From positions 62,001 through 126,000 of the forward strand of contig NZ_JAXCLE010000001.1 in NCBI RefSeq assembly GCF_037027585.1: a stretch of DNA of 64,000 bases, given 5' to 3'. The stretch comes from Solibacillus ferritrahens. Its GTDB lineage: Bacteria > Bacillota > Bacilli > Bacillales_A > Planococcaceae. Positions within the stretch are counted from its first letter, which is position 1; each line of letters opens with the position of its first letter. The notes under the pieces are model-generated. The model was not told the origin of the DNA, ran no database searches, and was given only the letters and a program-made list of their open reading frames with translations. The position numbers and the translations under genes are program-made. This document shows, piece by piece, positions 1-9,401 of the stretch.

Positions 1-1
1 T

Positions 2-337
2 AAATGGCGGATGATTAGAAACTTACGCCGACTACTTGGAGATGATTGGTGTGTTGAAGGATGTACTTTAACCCAGGCAATTGAACAATTACGCCTAGGC
101 AATCCTGTTGCGATGAAGTTTGATGTGTATTTTACCGGGCAGTTCCTAAAAAATTATAACCCTCTTTATAAGTATCATTGGGTCCCTTTAATTGGCTACG
201 AAATTAAAGATGATGAACTTTATTTAACTATTCATGATAACGGCGGACGAAATCGAGAGAGTCAAATAAGAACATTTAAATATGATGACAACCGGAAAGT
301 ATTAAGCTTTGTCAAAATTGAACCAAAAGAGCATTAG
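2..337 (+). CDS. C39-like cysteine peptidase-fold protein, 5'-truncated by the window edge
   Basis: The reading frame is open to the first base of the window (codons K-W-R precede the first ATG at 11), so the gene most likely begins outside. The visible 108-residue end has a Trp-Cys pair near its start, then the pattern 'leucine-rich helix, G-N-P-V-A-M', and a HWVPLIGYE motif at about residues 56-64 followed by a strand and a D-N-G-G turn. This is the layout of the second half of Peptidase_C39_2-like proteins, where the His is catalytic. Family assignment is by motif only. Whether the nucleophile Cys lies upstream cannot be seen. The stop codon lies inside the stem of a strong terminator, so the gene ends its own transcript before the germination operon. 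Confidence 0.55.
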   Translation, partial: KWRMIRNLRRLLGDDWCVEGCTLTQAIEQLRLGNPVAMKFDVYFTGQFLKNYNPLYKYHWVPLIGYEIKDDELYLTIHDNGGRNRESQIRTFKYDDNRKVLSFVKIEPKEH

Positions 338-360
338 CAAATAGCTAATGCTCTTTTTTT
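329..360 (+). terminator. Rho-independent terminator of the C39-like gene
   Basis: A perfect 10-bp stem (GAGCATTAGC / GCTAATGCTC) with a 5-base AAATA loop is followed by seven T. The TAG stop codon of the preceding gene is part of the 5' arm. Confidence 0.95.
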
Positions 361-419
361 GGCAAGAATAAAAAATACATTAATTGGTTATTACTGTATA
401 AAAAATGCGAGGAACATAT

Positions 420-1508
420 ATGAAATCAATTGGCTCGATTAGTCTTTTACATATTATCTTTTTGACAATGACCTTTATCGGATTAAAAAACCACGTTACA
501 ATTATTCCTTCTTTGATTAATGGGGCGGGAAGAGATGCATGGATATCTGTTCTTGTAGCGATACTATTAATTATTCCTTGGTTACTGCTTCCTTTTTTCA
601 CATTAAAGAAAATAAAGGATGAATCAGTTCGTCAATATTTATTAAAAAGATATCCACGGTTTGGCAAGGCACTCATTTATGTCACCGTTTTTTATTTGAT
701 TTTAATGGCTGCCCTTACGATGCACGAAACGTTACAGTGGGTATCTACAACTTTTTTAATTAACACACCCTTCTTATTACTATTTTTCTTCTTTACATTT
801 GTTTGCTTTTTACTTGCCACATCGTCCATTTTAACAATAACGATGGTCAATGTTATTGTGCTATTCGTGGTCGTAGTTCTCGGCTTTTTTGTTGCCTTTG
901 TAAATATTCAGGTTAAAGATTATTCCTTGTTAAGACCTTTCCTTGAGCATGGGTTTTCACCTGTTTTTACATCTATGTTATACCCTGCTTCAGGCTTTGT
1001 AGAAATCTATTTACTGCTCTTCATTCAGCATCATTTTAAAACAAAATTAAAATACAGACACTTAATACTGATACTATTTTTACTTTTAGGTTTAACTATG
1101 GGGCCATTGATTGGGGCCATTGCGGAATTCGGACCAGTTGAAGCGGCGAAACAGCGCTATCCGGCATATGAAGAATGGCGTATTGCTTCAATTGGAAGCT
1201 TCATTAACCATGTTGATTTTTTTTCTATTTACCAGTGGCTGACTGGAGCCTTTGTCCGAATTGGCTTTATATTGTTCATAGCAATTGAGCTATTAGGATT
1301 TACAGGTCAAAAGAAAAAAATATGGGAGTATATTGTGCCGGTTTTTGTCTTTTTATCACTGCCGCTTTATTTGCTCGATGACAGTATATTTAGTAAATGG
1401 AAGGGGCAATATTTTTTAATAAGCACCACAATTTTCTTTTTCATACTTTCAATTATTATTTTCATATTAGTAAATCGAAAAACAAAGCGAAAGGTGGGAA
1501 ATGCTTGA
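420..1508 (+). CDS. Spore germination protein, GerAB/GerKB-type permease
   Basis: Integral membrane B subunit of a GerA-type germinant receptor, of the APC superfamily, expected in the spore inner membrane. The 362-residue protein starts MKSIGSISLLHII and has about ten hydrophobic segments, the usual size and topology for the family. I chose ATG 420 over ATG 405 because GAGG at 409-412 stands 7 bases before it. The gene overlaps the A-subunit gene by 4 bases (TTGA), so translation is coupled. The order here is B, A, C rather than the classical A, B, C. Such operons are normally read by the forespore sigma factor G, but I could not see a convincing sigma-G promoter upstream. The germinant is unknown. 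Confidence 0.9.
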   Translation: MKSIGSISLLHIIFLTMTFIGLKNHVTIIPSLINGAGRDAWISVLVAILLIIPWLLLPFFTLKKIKDESVRQYLLKRYPRFGKALIYVTVFYLILMAALTMHETLQWVSTTFLINTPFLLLFFFFTFVCFLLATSSILTITMVNVIVLFVVVVLGFFVAFVNIQVKDYSLLRPFLEHGFSPVFTSMLYPASGFVEIYLLLFIQHHFKTKLKYRHLILILFLLLGLTMGPLIGAIAEFGPVEAAKQRYPAYEEWRIASIGSFINHVDFFSIYQWLTGAFVRIGFILFIAIELLGFTGQKKKIWEYIVPVFVFLSLPLYLLDDSIFSKWKGQYFLISTTIFFFILSIIIFILVNRKTKRKVGNA

Positions 1509-2935
1509 TTGAACAAGCTACCTTAAAAAAGCAATTTGACAATTGTGCTGATATTCGCTTTCAGACATTAGATTTTCCAGCAAGTAATGTGATGCTCATC
1601 ACTTGTGAGGCAATGACAGACAATCATTTATTCAATGAAGTAGTCGTACCTAGATTAAAAGTTGCATGCCATCAAAAGGATCAATTTGATGAAGCCAGTT
1701 TAATGCAGAAGCTGCATCTCCCACAGCTACAGAAGATTGACGATTTACAAGAAGCCGTTACGAATGTATTTAGCGGATTTATCCTTATCTATATTGAAAG
1801 TTTAAAGATTTTGTTATGCAGTAATATTGAAAAAAAGCCAAATCGAAGCCCAGAAGAGACTAATCTAGAAGTACTTATAAAGGGACCTCGTGATAATTTT
1901 ATTGAAGATTTAGGTGTAAATATTGCGCTTATTCGTAAGCGACTGCCAACGAACTCCTTATCCGTGGAAAAAATGACAATCGGAACACGTTCTAAAACAA
2001 AGGTAGCAATCTTATATTTTAACGACATTGCCGATTTATCCATATTAAAACAAATTAAACAGCAGCTTTCAGCAATTGAAACAGATGTCATTTTAAGTGG
2101 GGAATTATTGCTTGAACGTTTTAATAAGATTTCATATCTTGTTCCGCTCAATGATACGACAGGTCGGCCCGACTTTGCAATGCAATCTCTTACTACTGGT
2201 CGCTATATTATTTTGGTAGACGGCGTTGCATATGCAATTATCACACCGATCGATATTTTAGTGTTACTCAAGTCCGGTGAGGATAATGATTATCCGCCTA
2301 TCTACAGCTCATTGGAAAGGTTATTACGACTAGGGAGCATTTTAATTGCTCTATTACTTCCTGCTTTTTGGCTTGCGTTAACAACCTTTCATCAAGAGCA
2401 GCTCCCCATTCAATTGCTCGCGACGGTTGTACAAGCAAACACTGGCTCACCGCTGCCTTCAGCTTTGGAAATGCTTGGAATGCTATTTATGTTTGAATTA
2501 TTTCGAGAAGCTGGATTACGTCTACCTAGTATTTTAGGGGGAACGATTAGTGTTGTTGGAGGATTAATTATAGGGGATGCAGCCATTCGGGCAGGGATTA
2601 CGAGCCCAGCTATGATCGTGGTCATTGCGATTTCAACGATTGCCACTTTTACACTCGTCAATCAATCCTTCGTTACTACGATCAGTATGTTGCGTGTTGT
2701 GTTTATAATTATTACATCGATATTTGGGCTGTTCGGATTTTTCCTGTCGATCTATATATGCCTTGTTTATATAGCAAATATTCGTGTTTTTGGTGTACCG
2801 TATTTAAATGTTGCTGCTAATTTAAGCTGGAATAATTTAAAAATGTCATTCTTCCGTCCACCGCCAACTTCGAATAATAAGCGCCCGGATCTATTGAATG
2901 TTAAAGATAAAACAAAGGAAGATAATACAAAATGA
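1505..2935 (+). CDS. Spore germination protein, GerAA/GerKA-type A subunit
   Basis: A subunit of the germinant receptor. The N-terminal soluble part (about residues 1-260) carries family features such as 'LLCSNIEKKPNRSPEETNLEVLIKGPRDNFIEDLGVN-ALIRKR' in pieces and a V-D-G-V-A turn. The C-terminal part holds about five membrane spans with the P-S-I-L-G-G-T-I-S-V-V-G-G segment. The start is TTG 1505: AAGGTGGG at 1491-1498 lies 6 bases upstream and the start overlaps the stop of the permease gene. This gives 476 residues, normal for GerAA. A longer in-frame ATG at 1397 lies inside the previous gene and adds 36 residues unlike the family. The 3' end overlaps the C-subunit gene by ATGA. Confidence 0.92.
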   Translation: MIEQATLKKQFDNCADIRFQTLDFPASNVMLITCEAMTDNHLFNEVVVPRLKVACHQKDQFDEASLMQKLHLPQLQKIDDLQEAVTNVFSGFILIYIESLKILLCSNIEKKPNRSPEETNLEVLIKGPRDNFIEDLGVNIALIRKRLPTNSLSVEKMTIGTRSKTKVAILYFNDIADLSILKQIKQQLSAIETDVILSGELLLERFNKISYLVPLNDTTGRPDFAMQSLTTGRYIILVDGVAYAIITPIDILVLLKSGEDNDYPPIYSSLERLLRLGSILIALLLPAFWLALTTFHQEQLPIQLLATVVQANTGSPLPSALEMLGMLFMFELFREAGLRLPSILGGTISVVGGLIIGDAAIRAGITSPAMIVVIAISTIATFTLVNQSFVTTISMLRVVFIIITSIFGLFGFFLSIYICLVYIANIRVFGVPYLNVAANLSWNNLKMSFFRPPPTSNNKRPDLLNVKDKTKEDNTK

Positions 2936-4065
2936 AAAAGTTTCTCTTATTTCCTTTGCTGCTATTACTTTCAGGATGTTGGGATACGAACCAAGCTGAG
3001 AGAATGTACTATATTCACGGACTTGGAATGGATTATAAAGATGAACAGTTTGTTATATATGCACAAATCGTTGCCTTTACCAATATTGCCAAAAGCGAAC
3101 AGCCAAATCCTGATGCAACTCAAGCTGAAGTTGGGGTTGCATCAGGGCGGACGTTCGATGAAGCCTTTTTCAATTTGTATCAAACGATGGATGAGCGGGT
3201 ATTTTTAGGGCATTTAAAGTATGTTATTTTCTCTGAAAATATTGCAAAGGAGAACAAAGTTGAACCTATCGTAAATTCATTTATCCGTTATCGAGAATTG
3301 AGATATACGACTTGGGCTTATATGACGAATTCGCCTCTTGACGAAATTCTGCTCATCACACCTATTATTAATAAATCCATTACCCTTTCCAAACTATCAG
3401 ATCCGCTTAGCTCCTATAACCAATCATCACGAATACGACCAATTCAATTTCGTGAGCTCATGATCCAATTGAATGAGCCTAGTTATGAAGCAAAAATCCC
3501 TTTGGTTGATATTAGTGAAAACTGGTCGAAGGAAGATGGACCAGATCCTGTTTACACTTTTAAAGGGATCAGTATTCTCCATAGGGATTCTGGTTTTAAG
3601 GGGAACCTATTAGGAGATGATTTAAACGGTGTGCAGTGGGTGATTAACCAGACAAAGCGCTCAGATGTTACAGTTAAAATGGAGGAATCTGAAGAACAAT
3701 ATACAACGTCAACCGTTGACGAGGTGCACACAGAAATTATCCCTGTAGTAACCGAAAATAAGGTGCAATTTGATATCAATGTTAAATTGGTCGTTCAAAC
3801 AAATGAAATACTGAATCAGCAAAAAATGGCTGTACTGAAAAAAGAGATTGAACGACAGGTAAAGCAAGAAATTGAACAAACATACAAAGCTTCATTAGAA
3901 TTCGACACTGATATATACCGGTTATCGGAAGTATTGTATCGTAAAAATGTGAAGGTTTGGAAGGAACACGAGAAGGATGGGAAAATCCCTCTTGATGAAT
4001 CAACAATCCGTAATTTGGATGTAGAGCTTGTAAAAGTTAAAGGTGAACGTATTACTTCAGATTAA
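2932..4065 (+). CDS. Spore germination lipoprotein, GerAC/GerKC family
   Basis: C subunit of the receptor, anchored as a lipoprotein. The signal peptide ends in the lipobox L-S-G-C with Cys16, directly followed by W-D-T-N-Q-A-E-R, the typical GerAC beginning (CWD-x-x-E). The 377-residue length is normal. The conserved G-R-T-F-D-E-A and L-G-H-L-K-Y segments of the family are present near residues 70-100. It starts at ATG 2932 overlapping the A-subunit stop, and a bidirectional terminator follows at once, so the operon has exactly three genes. Confidence 0.92.
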   Translation: MKKFLLFPLLLLLSGCWDTNQAERMYYIHGLGMDYKDEQFVIYAQIVAFTNIAKSEQPNPDATQAEVGVASGRTFDEAFFNLYQTMDERVFLGHLKYVIFSENIAKENKVEPIVNSFIRYRELRYTTWAYMTNSPLDEILLITPIINKSITLSKLSDPLSSYNQSSRIRPIQFRELMIQLNEPSYEAKIPLVDISENWSKEDGPDPVYTFKGISILHRDSGFKGNLLGDDLNGVQWVINQTKRSDVTVKMEESEEQYTTSTVDEVHTEIIPVVTENKVQFDINVKLVVQTNEILNQQKMAVLKKEIERQVKQEIEQTYKASLEFDTDIYRLSEVLYRKNVKVWKEHEKDGKIPLDESTIRNLDVELVKVKGERITSD

Positions 4066-4071
4066 AAGAAA

Positions 4072-4115
4072 GAGCTGTGCTGAACGTCAAATTTGACGCT
4101 CGGCACAGCCCTTTT
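4072..4115. terminator. Bidirectional terminator between germination operon and YpcP gene
   Basis: An interrupted inverted repeat pairs GAGCTGTGC at 4072-4080 with GCACAGCC at 4103-4110, with a second inner pairing CGTCAAATTTGACG. It is followed by CTTTTT on the plus strand and by a T-rich run on the minus strand, serving both convergent transcripts. Confidence 0.8.
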
Positions 4116-4121
4116 TCGTCT

Positions 4122-5000
4122 TTATCTGTAAATTGCCCGTGCATGTTTGGCAATGAGACGATAGCCTCTTTGCTCAATCAGCTCGAACAAGTCCGGCATA
4201 TAGTCAGTCAAACGTAATGCTTCAAAATCACATTCAATCGATGCTGAACAATCAATTGTTGCCAGCTGATGAGAAAGCCTTAACATTTGTTCATTCTCAC
4301 TTATTTTAATACGTTGTCCTGGCTTTAGTGTCGGTAATGCAGCTAACACTCCATCAATAGAGCCGTGGCTTTGTATGAGCTGAAGTGCAGTTTTTGGACC
4401 AATTCCTTTTACACCTGGGTAACCATCACTTGAATCCCCCATAAATGCTTTTACTTCTGCAAATTGTTTCGGTAAAATACCGTATTCCTCGATAAAGCGG
4501 CTTTCCGTATACACATCGTACTCAGTATAGCCTTTTTTCGTAAAGGCAATTGTTGTGGAAGGATTTAATAATTGCAGTAAATCTTTATCGCCGCTGATCA
4601 CGGTAATTTGTGCTTCGTCCTTCCATTTTTCAATCATAGAGCCAATTAAATCATCTGCTTCAAGACCGGCCGTACCAAAATTTTGCCAGCCAATCATAGC
4701 CGAAACTTCTTTTGCCATATCAAACTGAGGCAGCATTTCTTCTGGTGGTGCAGGGCGATTTGCTTTATACCCTTCATATAGATCATTTCGGAACGTATGT
4801 GCACCCATATCCCAGCAAACAGCTAAGTGAGTAGGTTTCATTAAGTTTTGCGCTGTTAAAACATGACGTACAAATCCTTGCACCCCGTTAGAAGGTGTGC
4901 CGTCATCCAGTCGTATAAATTGATTCATAGCAGCCGATGCAAAAAACGATCGGAATAATAACGCCATACCATCAATAATTAGTAAATGTGGTTTTGTCAT
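4122..5000 (-). CDS. ypcP: 5'-3' exonuclease / flap endonuclease, YpcP family
   Basis: A stand-alone homologue of the N-terminal 5' nuclease domain of DNA polymerase I, involved in removing RNA primers and flaps. The 292-residue protein shows the metal-binding acidic set of the FEN family: Asp10 in L-I-I-D-G, E114-A-D-D117, G137-D-K-D140 and D189-S-S-D192, followed by the helix-hairpin-helix P-G-V-K-G-I-G-P-K-T-A at 195-205. All key residues are intact. The start is preceded by an AGGAGATTAC box. It ends in the shared terminator with the germination operon and stands alone as a transcript. Identification of the family is firm; the division of labour with DNA polymerase I is inferred. Confidence 0.92.
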   Translation of the reverse strand: MTKPHLLIIDGMALLFRSFFASAAMNQFIRLDDGTPSNGVQGFVRHVLTAQNLMKPTHLAVCWDMGAHTFRNDLYEGYKANRPAPPEEMLPQFDMAKEVSAMIGWQNFGTAGLEADDLIGSMIEKWKDEAQITVISGDKDLLQLLNPSTTIAFTKKGYTEYDVYTESRFIEEYGILPKQFAEVKAFMGDSSDGYPGVKGIGPKTALQLIQSHGSIDGVLAALPTLKPGQRIKISENEQMLRLSHQLATIDCSASIECDFEALRLTDYMPDLFELIEQRGYRLIAKHARAIYR

Positions 5001-5069
5001 AGTAATCTCCTCTTTTGCTAGTAGAAATATATTATAACAAACTTCGGAATGTTAATCGTTCACAATAAC

Positions 5070-6554
5070 TTACATATTAGGTTTTAAGTATTCGATAATA
5101 CGGTTAATATCACGACTAAAAATGCGGTCTTCTGTCATAGCAGGCGCAATTTCCCGTATCTCGTTCCACTTTTCCAACAGCTTCGGAGACATCTTATCCA
5201 CTCCGCGATATTCAACTGCTTGTGCTGCACAAAAAGCTTCAATTGCCAGCACATTGCGTACATTGGCAATAATCATACGTGCATGACGAGAACCAGTTGT
5301 GCCCATCGATACATGATCTTCCTGATTTGCCGATGACGGAATAGAATCGACAGAAGCTGGATGTGCCAGTGTTTTATTTTCAGAAACTAGACTTGCCGCA
5401 CTATACTGTAAAATCATTGCTCCGGATTCTAACCCTGGATTTGCACTTAAAAACGGTGGTAATCCTTCGTTTAATTGAGGATTTACTAATCGTTCGATCC
5501 GGCGTTCGGACACATTCGCCAACTCCGCCATACCGATTTTTAAAAAGTCCATGGCAAATGCAATCGGCTGCCCATGAAAATTACCACCTGAAATAACAAC
5601 GTCTCCATCCTCGAAAATAAGTGGATTGTCTGTTGCTGCGTTCATTTCGATTTCCAGCTTTTCTTTTACATAATTTAATACTTGCCAGCTTGCACCATGA
5701 ATTTGTGGAATACACCGTAATGAATAAGGATCCTGAACACGCTTTTCTCCTTGGTGTGTAATAAGCATACTATCTTGCAACCAATTACGCATACGAGCTG
5801 CAACATCCATTTGCTCTTTCATACCGCGCGCTTCATGAACAGCAGGGTGAAATGCATCAATAATACCGTACAGACTTTCCATTGTCATCGCGGCAATCCA
5901 TTCACTGGCATAGGCTAACTTTTCTGCCTCTATATAGTTGACTACACCTTGTGCAGTCATTGCCTGTGTACCGTTAATTAAAGCAAGACCTTCTTTTGCC
6001 TGTAATTCAATTTTAGACAGTCCTCGCTGTTCAAACACTTCATGAGAAGATTGGGATATACCATTTACAAAAACATCTCCTTCACCAATTAGGGCCAATA
6101 CTAGATGGGAAAGCGGTGCTAAATCTCCCGATGCTCCAAGTGAACCCTGTTGCGGAATTACCGGTATTACATCTTCATTAATCATATATAATAATCGTTC
6201 CAAAACTTCTAATCGAATACCTGATAACCCTTTCAATAAAGCATTTAGCCGAAGTACCATCATTGCTTTGGCAACCTTCTCCGAAAAAGGCTCACCAAAT
6301 CCACATGCATGTGAGCGAATTAAATTAACCTGCAACTTGCTTACCTCTTGTTCTGCAATTTTTACATCACTGAATTTACCAAATCCAGTATTGATGCCGT
6401 ACACTGTTTTATCTTGTTGTACAATTCGTTCCACCGCTTCACGGCTTTTTACAACACGTACTTTCGCTTCTTCAGCAATCTCAACTTTTTCCCCGCTATA
6501 TAAAATATACGCTAACTGCTCCATTGATAAATTCTGACCGTTTAGTTGAATCAT
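5070..6554 (-). CDS. hutH: Histidine ammonia-lyase
   Basis: Deaminates L-histidine to trans-urocanate, the first step of histidine degradation, in the cytosol. The protein (494 residues, normal length ~500) carries the self-processing Ala-Ser-Gly triad at 141-143 in Q-Q-G-S-L-G-A-S-G-D-L-A-P-L, which forms the MIO cofactor, and the catalytic Tyr52 in V-Y-G-I-N-T-G-F-G. The start ATG has AAGGAAG upstream. No other hut gene (hutU, hutI, hutG, hutP) lies within the window, so histidine utilisation genes are either scattered or incomplete here. No CcpA-like cre site was recognised in the 260 bases upstream. Confidence 0.96.
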   Translation of the reverse strand: MIQLNGQNLSMEQLAYILYSGEKVEIAEEAKVRVVKSREAVERIVQQDKTVYGINTGFGKFSDVKIAEQEVSKLQVNLIRSHACGFGEPFSEKVAKAMMVLRLNALLKGLSGIRLEVLERLLYMINEDVIPVIPQQGSLGASGDLAPLSHLVLALIGEGDVFVNGISQSSHEVFEQRGLSKIELQAKEGLALINGTQAMTAQGVVNYIEAEKLAYASEWIAAMTMESLYGIIDAFHPAVHEARGMKEQMDVAARMRNWLQDSMLITHQGEKRVQDPYSLRCIPQIHGASWQVLNYVKEKLEIEMNAATDNPLIFEDGDVVISGGNFHGQPIAFAMDFLKIGMAELANVSERRIERLVNPQLNEGLPPFLSANPGLESGAMILQYSAASLVSENKTLAHPASVDSIPSSANQEDHVSMGTTGSRHARMIIANVRNVLAIEAFCAAQAVEYRGVDKMSPKLLEKWNEIREIAPAMTEDRIFSRDINRIIEYLKPNM

Positions 6555-6816
6555 TTGCCCACTTCCTTCTTCATTATCCTCTTACCTTTAAATTTATTAT
6601 TGTACAAATAACAGTTTATTTCTACTCATTTTTATATTAAATTACGTTTTTCTGTACAAAATGCCATATTTATAGGCTTTAATTCATATTTTATCTAAAA
6701 ATATACTCACGCACTAGCAGGTTGATTGTCTAATGAATTAGTATTTTATTATAGTAAAGCGTTAAAGTGAATCGCTTATTCGACTAGAACATTGCCCCGT
6801 ACTGCTACTTCCCCAT

Positions 6817-6842
6817 AAAAAAAGAGACCCACTATGGGTCCC
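6817..6842 (-). terminator. Terminator of the UbiB-like kinase gene
   Basis: On the minus strand a stem GGGACCC/GGGTCTC (7 bp, one G-T pair) with the loop ATAGT is followed by seven T. It begins right at the stop codon. Confidence 0.85.
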
Positions 6843-8848
6843 TACATTTTATTTGTCCGCTTCATATCTCGGATTGCCTGAATCGATAAACGTACGAGTA
6901 AAATTGCACATAAAAATAATCCTAAATATGCAGCTGTGTTTAAATAAATCGCATATGCATTATGAATAAATTGCGAGATTGCGAGAAGTGCCACAGAAAT
7001 AATACCGAACGTAATTCCAACGAGGAGTAACACGAACCTGGAAAATAACTGTGTAACAAACATTGAGTTTGCTTTATCCGAAAAAATATCATGATGCAAT
7101 ATGATTTTGCCGCTCTCGACTTTCTTAAACAATTGATCCATGCGGCGCGGAATTTTTCGTAGATTAGGTATTAACAGTGCCAGTTCTTCTTCAAGGTACT
7201 GTTTTGTTTCAAGTGGCTTCTTAAATGGCTTCAATAAATTCATTTTTAAGTAATCATTTGAGAAGTCTTTAACTTCGCTAAATATTTTAAAGCCTGGACA
7301 AATGACTGAAAGGGTGCCATCTAAAGTAATAATTGCACGTAATGCCACGTTAACTGAAGGGTAAAAATGTAGACCGAAATCACGAACGACTGAGAAAATA
7401 GAATACATTAATTCGTCTGTCGGAACATTCGATACATAATTAATTTTCAATAGGATTTGACTAATTGCCTGATCCATCTCATGATGTTTGATCTTTTCAG
7501 CGTTTTCAACTAGTTGACTAATACCATCAACTACAATAGCCGCATCATTTTGATGTATGCCAACGAGGAAGTACTTCAAACCTTCCTGCTGATGTGCCGC
7601 TAATCGTCCTACTGCCCCATAGTCCAGTATCGCTACACGTCCACTCGTTTCCTCCACATAAATATTACCTGGATGTGGGTCTGCATGGAAAATTCCTGAG
7701 ATAAGTGCCTGTTCCAAAAATATTTTGAGTAACGTTTGGGCAAATTCATGTCGATCAATTTGTAAATCAACAAATATATTATTCGCGACCGTTACCGATT
7801 TTCCTTTTATATGCTCCATCACTACTACATTTGAGTTACTGCATTCCGGATATACTTTCGGAACCTTTACATCGATGCTTCCACGCTCTACAATTTTTGC
7901 GACTTGCTCCATATTGCGAGCTTCAATATTAAAATCGGTTTCTTCACTCAATGCCAGACTAAAACCTTTTGCCAAATCATAAAAGCCAAGATTTTCAGCC
8001 CATTGCGATTTACTTGTGATCCAGCTTGCAAATTCCATTAAGATGGCCAAATCCTCATGCATAATATTTTTTACATCAGGGCGCAAAAATTTTACAACGA
8101 CAGGCTCATTCGTTTCCTTTAGAATTGCTTTATGTACCTGACCGATCGAAGCAGAAGCTAATGGTGTTTTGCTGAAATAGGAAAATATCTTACTAGTATC
8201 TGCATTAAAGTTTTCCTTTATAATTTGGTCCACTTGCTGTTCAGAAAGAGGTTTTACATGTTGCTGCAGCTTTTGGAGTTCATCTATGAAAATCGGGGAC
8301 AATAGCTCTTTACGGGTTGATAGAACTTGTCCAAACTTTATAAATACTCCACCACACTGTTCAAGTGTTTCCCGTAATGCCTTTGCTAGCTCACGTTCAT
8401 CCTCACGGGCACGTGCATACTTCATCGTTCTTGTGACCCCGTTTTTCACGGCAATACTCACTACTTGGCGCAAACGTTTTTGTCGCCTCCAATACGTAAT
8501 GAACGTTCTAAAATACGAACGCCTGCCAATAGGTGCCCCTTTTTCATTCAACTCGATTGGATCAAAGAGCTCAAAAAGCAAATAAAAGAGCATGGAAATA
8601 AGGAGCATACTTCCTAACCATAAAAGTGTTGCTATATTAACAACATTGGAAACAATACCTTGGTCATAGTAGTCTGAACCACGCAAGTACGTATACCAAA
8701 ATACAAAGGTTGTAAAAGCTACACTAATTATTACTGACATAATTCTTTTCGTTAAGCTCACCTGTGAACCAATTAATCGACCGCTAATGAAAAAAATAAT
8801 TACCGCTGCAACTAAAAGTTGGATCATTGCTGAAACGATATTCATCAT
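6842..8848 (-). CDS. UbiB/ABC1/AarF-family atypical kinase, membrane-anchored
   Basis: Protein-kinase-like fold family whose best known members support isoprenoid quinone synthesis or lipid homeostasis. The 668-residue protein has hydrophobic N-terminal segments (about 5-22, 35-53, 70-95), the family KxGQ motif at 171-174 (K-F-G-Q), the Ala/Ser loop A-S-A-S-I-G-Q at 231-237, a nucleotide-binding Lys253 in V-V-V-K-F, H-A-D-P-H-P-G-N at 388-395, and L-D-Y-G-A-V-G at 408-414 where most members have L-D-F-G. Two more spans lie at the C-terminus (about 605-655). It sits 10 bases downstream of the OsmC-like gene and is probably co-transcribed with it. Substrate unknown; this organism would use menaquinone, so a ubiquinone role is unlikely. 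Confidence 0.9.
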   Translation of the reverse strand: MMNIVSAMIQLLVAAVIIFFISGRLIGSQVSLTKRIMSVIISVAFTTFVFWYTYLRGSDYYDQGIVSNVVNIATLLWLGSMLLISMLFYLLFELFDPIELNEKGAPIGRRSYFRTFITYWRRQKRLRQVVSIAVKNGVTRTMKYARAREDERELAKALRETLEQCGGVFIKFGQVLSTRKELLSPIFIDELQKLQQHVKPLSEQQVDQIIKENFNADTSKIFSYFSKTPLASASIGQVHKAILKETNEPVVVKFLRPDVKNIMHEDLAILMEFASWITSKSQWAENLGFYDLAKGFSLALSEETDFNIEARNMEQVAKIVERGSIDVKVPKVYPECSNSNVVVMEHIKGKSVTVANNIFVDLQIDRHEFAQTLLKIFLEQALISGIFHADPHPGNIYVEETSGRVAILDYGAVGRLAAHQQEGLKYFLVGIHQNDAAIVVDGISQLVENAEKIKHHEMDQAISQILLKINYVSNVPTDELMYSIFSVVRDFGLHFYPSVNVALRAIITLDGTLSVICPGFKIFSEVKDFSNDYLKMNLLKPFKKPLETKQYLEEELALLIPNLRKIPRRMDQLFKKVESGKIILHHDIFSDKANSMFVTQLFSRFVLLLVGITFGIISVALLAISQFIHNAYAIYLNTAAYLGLFLCAILLVRLSIQAIRDMKRTNKM

Positions 8849-8858
8849 AATCGCCCCT

Positions 8859-9296
8859 TTATCTCAGAGTTAAATGTACTTCTATATCTACATTCCCTTT
8901 TAACGCCTTACTAATCATACATGTTTCCTCCGCTTTATATGCATAGCGCTCTGCTATACGACGCCCACGATCATCTTCTTTGTTTTTTAGTAAAATCTCT
9001 ACATAATGATGAATCGCTTTATAAGTAAATACGCCGTTTGTCACATCAACAAGTCCCTTTGATTCCAATGTGAGTTCTGCTTCTATTTCACTTCGTTCAA
9101 GCATTGCCGCAAGCGTAATCAAATAGCATGTTGCTGCTGCACCTAGCAACATCTCGTCCGGATTTGTACCGATACCGGGGCCATTCATTTCTGGAGGAAT
9201 GGAAATTTTGGTTTGCAAGCGCTCTGCCGAAAGCTCTCCTACCGAATTGCGACCCCCTGGCCAATCTATATGTAATGTAAATGTATGTATTGTCAT
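8859..9296 (-). CDS. OsmC/Ohr-family peroxiredoxin-like protein
   Basis: Thiol-dependent hydroperoxide reductase fold. The 145-residue protein keeps both conserved cysteines of the family: Cys57 in A-A-A-T-C-Y-L-I-T-L-A and Cys126 in A-E-E-T-C-M-I-S-K-A, so it should be active. The pattern P-D-E-M-L-L-G-A-A-A-T-C is the family signature. It is the first gene of a likely two-gene operon with the UbiB-like kinase, suggesting a link between peroxide defence and membrane or quinone maintenance, though that is inference. GAGTGA upstream of ATG serves as ribosome binding site. Confidence 0.88.
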   Translation of the reverse strand: MTIHTFTLHIDWPGGRNSVGELSAERLQTKISIPPEMNGPGIGTNPDEMLLGAAATCYLITLAAMLERSEIEAELTLESKGLVDVTNGVFTYKAIHHYVEILLKNKEDDRGRRIAERYAYKAEETCMISKALKGNVDIEVHLTLR

Positions 9297-9356
9297 GAAT
9301 ATTCACTCTTTTCATTTTTTTCTTTTACTATAACATTATTTATAGTTAATTCCCGA

Positions 9357-9396
9357 TAAAAAAGCCCATCAACAAGAGTTGCTCGTTGATGGGCTT
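9357..9396 (-). terminator. Terminator of the ATP-grasp ligase gene
   Basis: On the minus strand a 12-bp stem (AAGCCCATCAAC / GTTGATGGGCTT) closes an 11-base loop and is followed by TTTTTT. Confidence 0.93.
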
Positions 9397-9401
9397 CGAC
9401 T

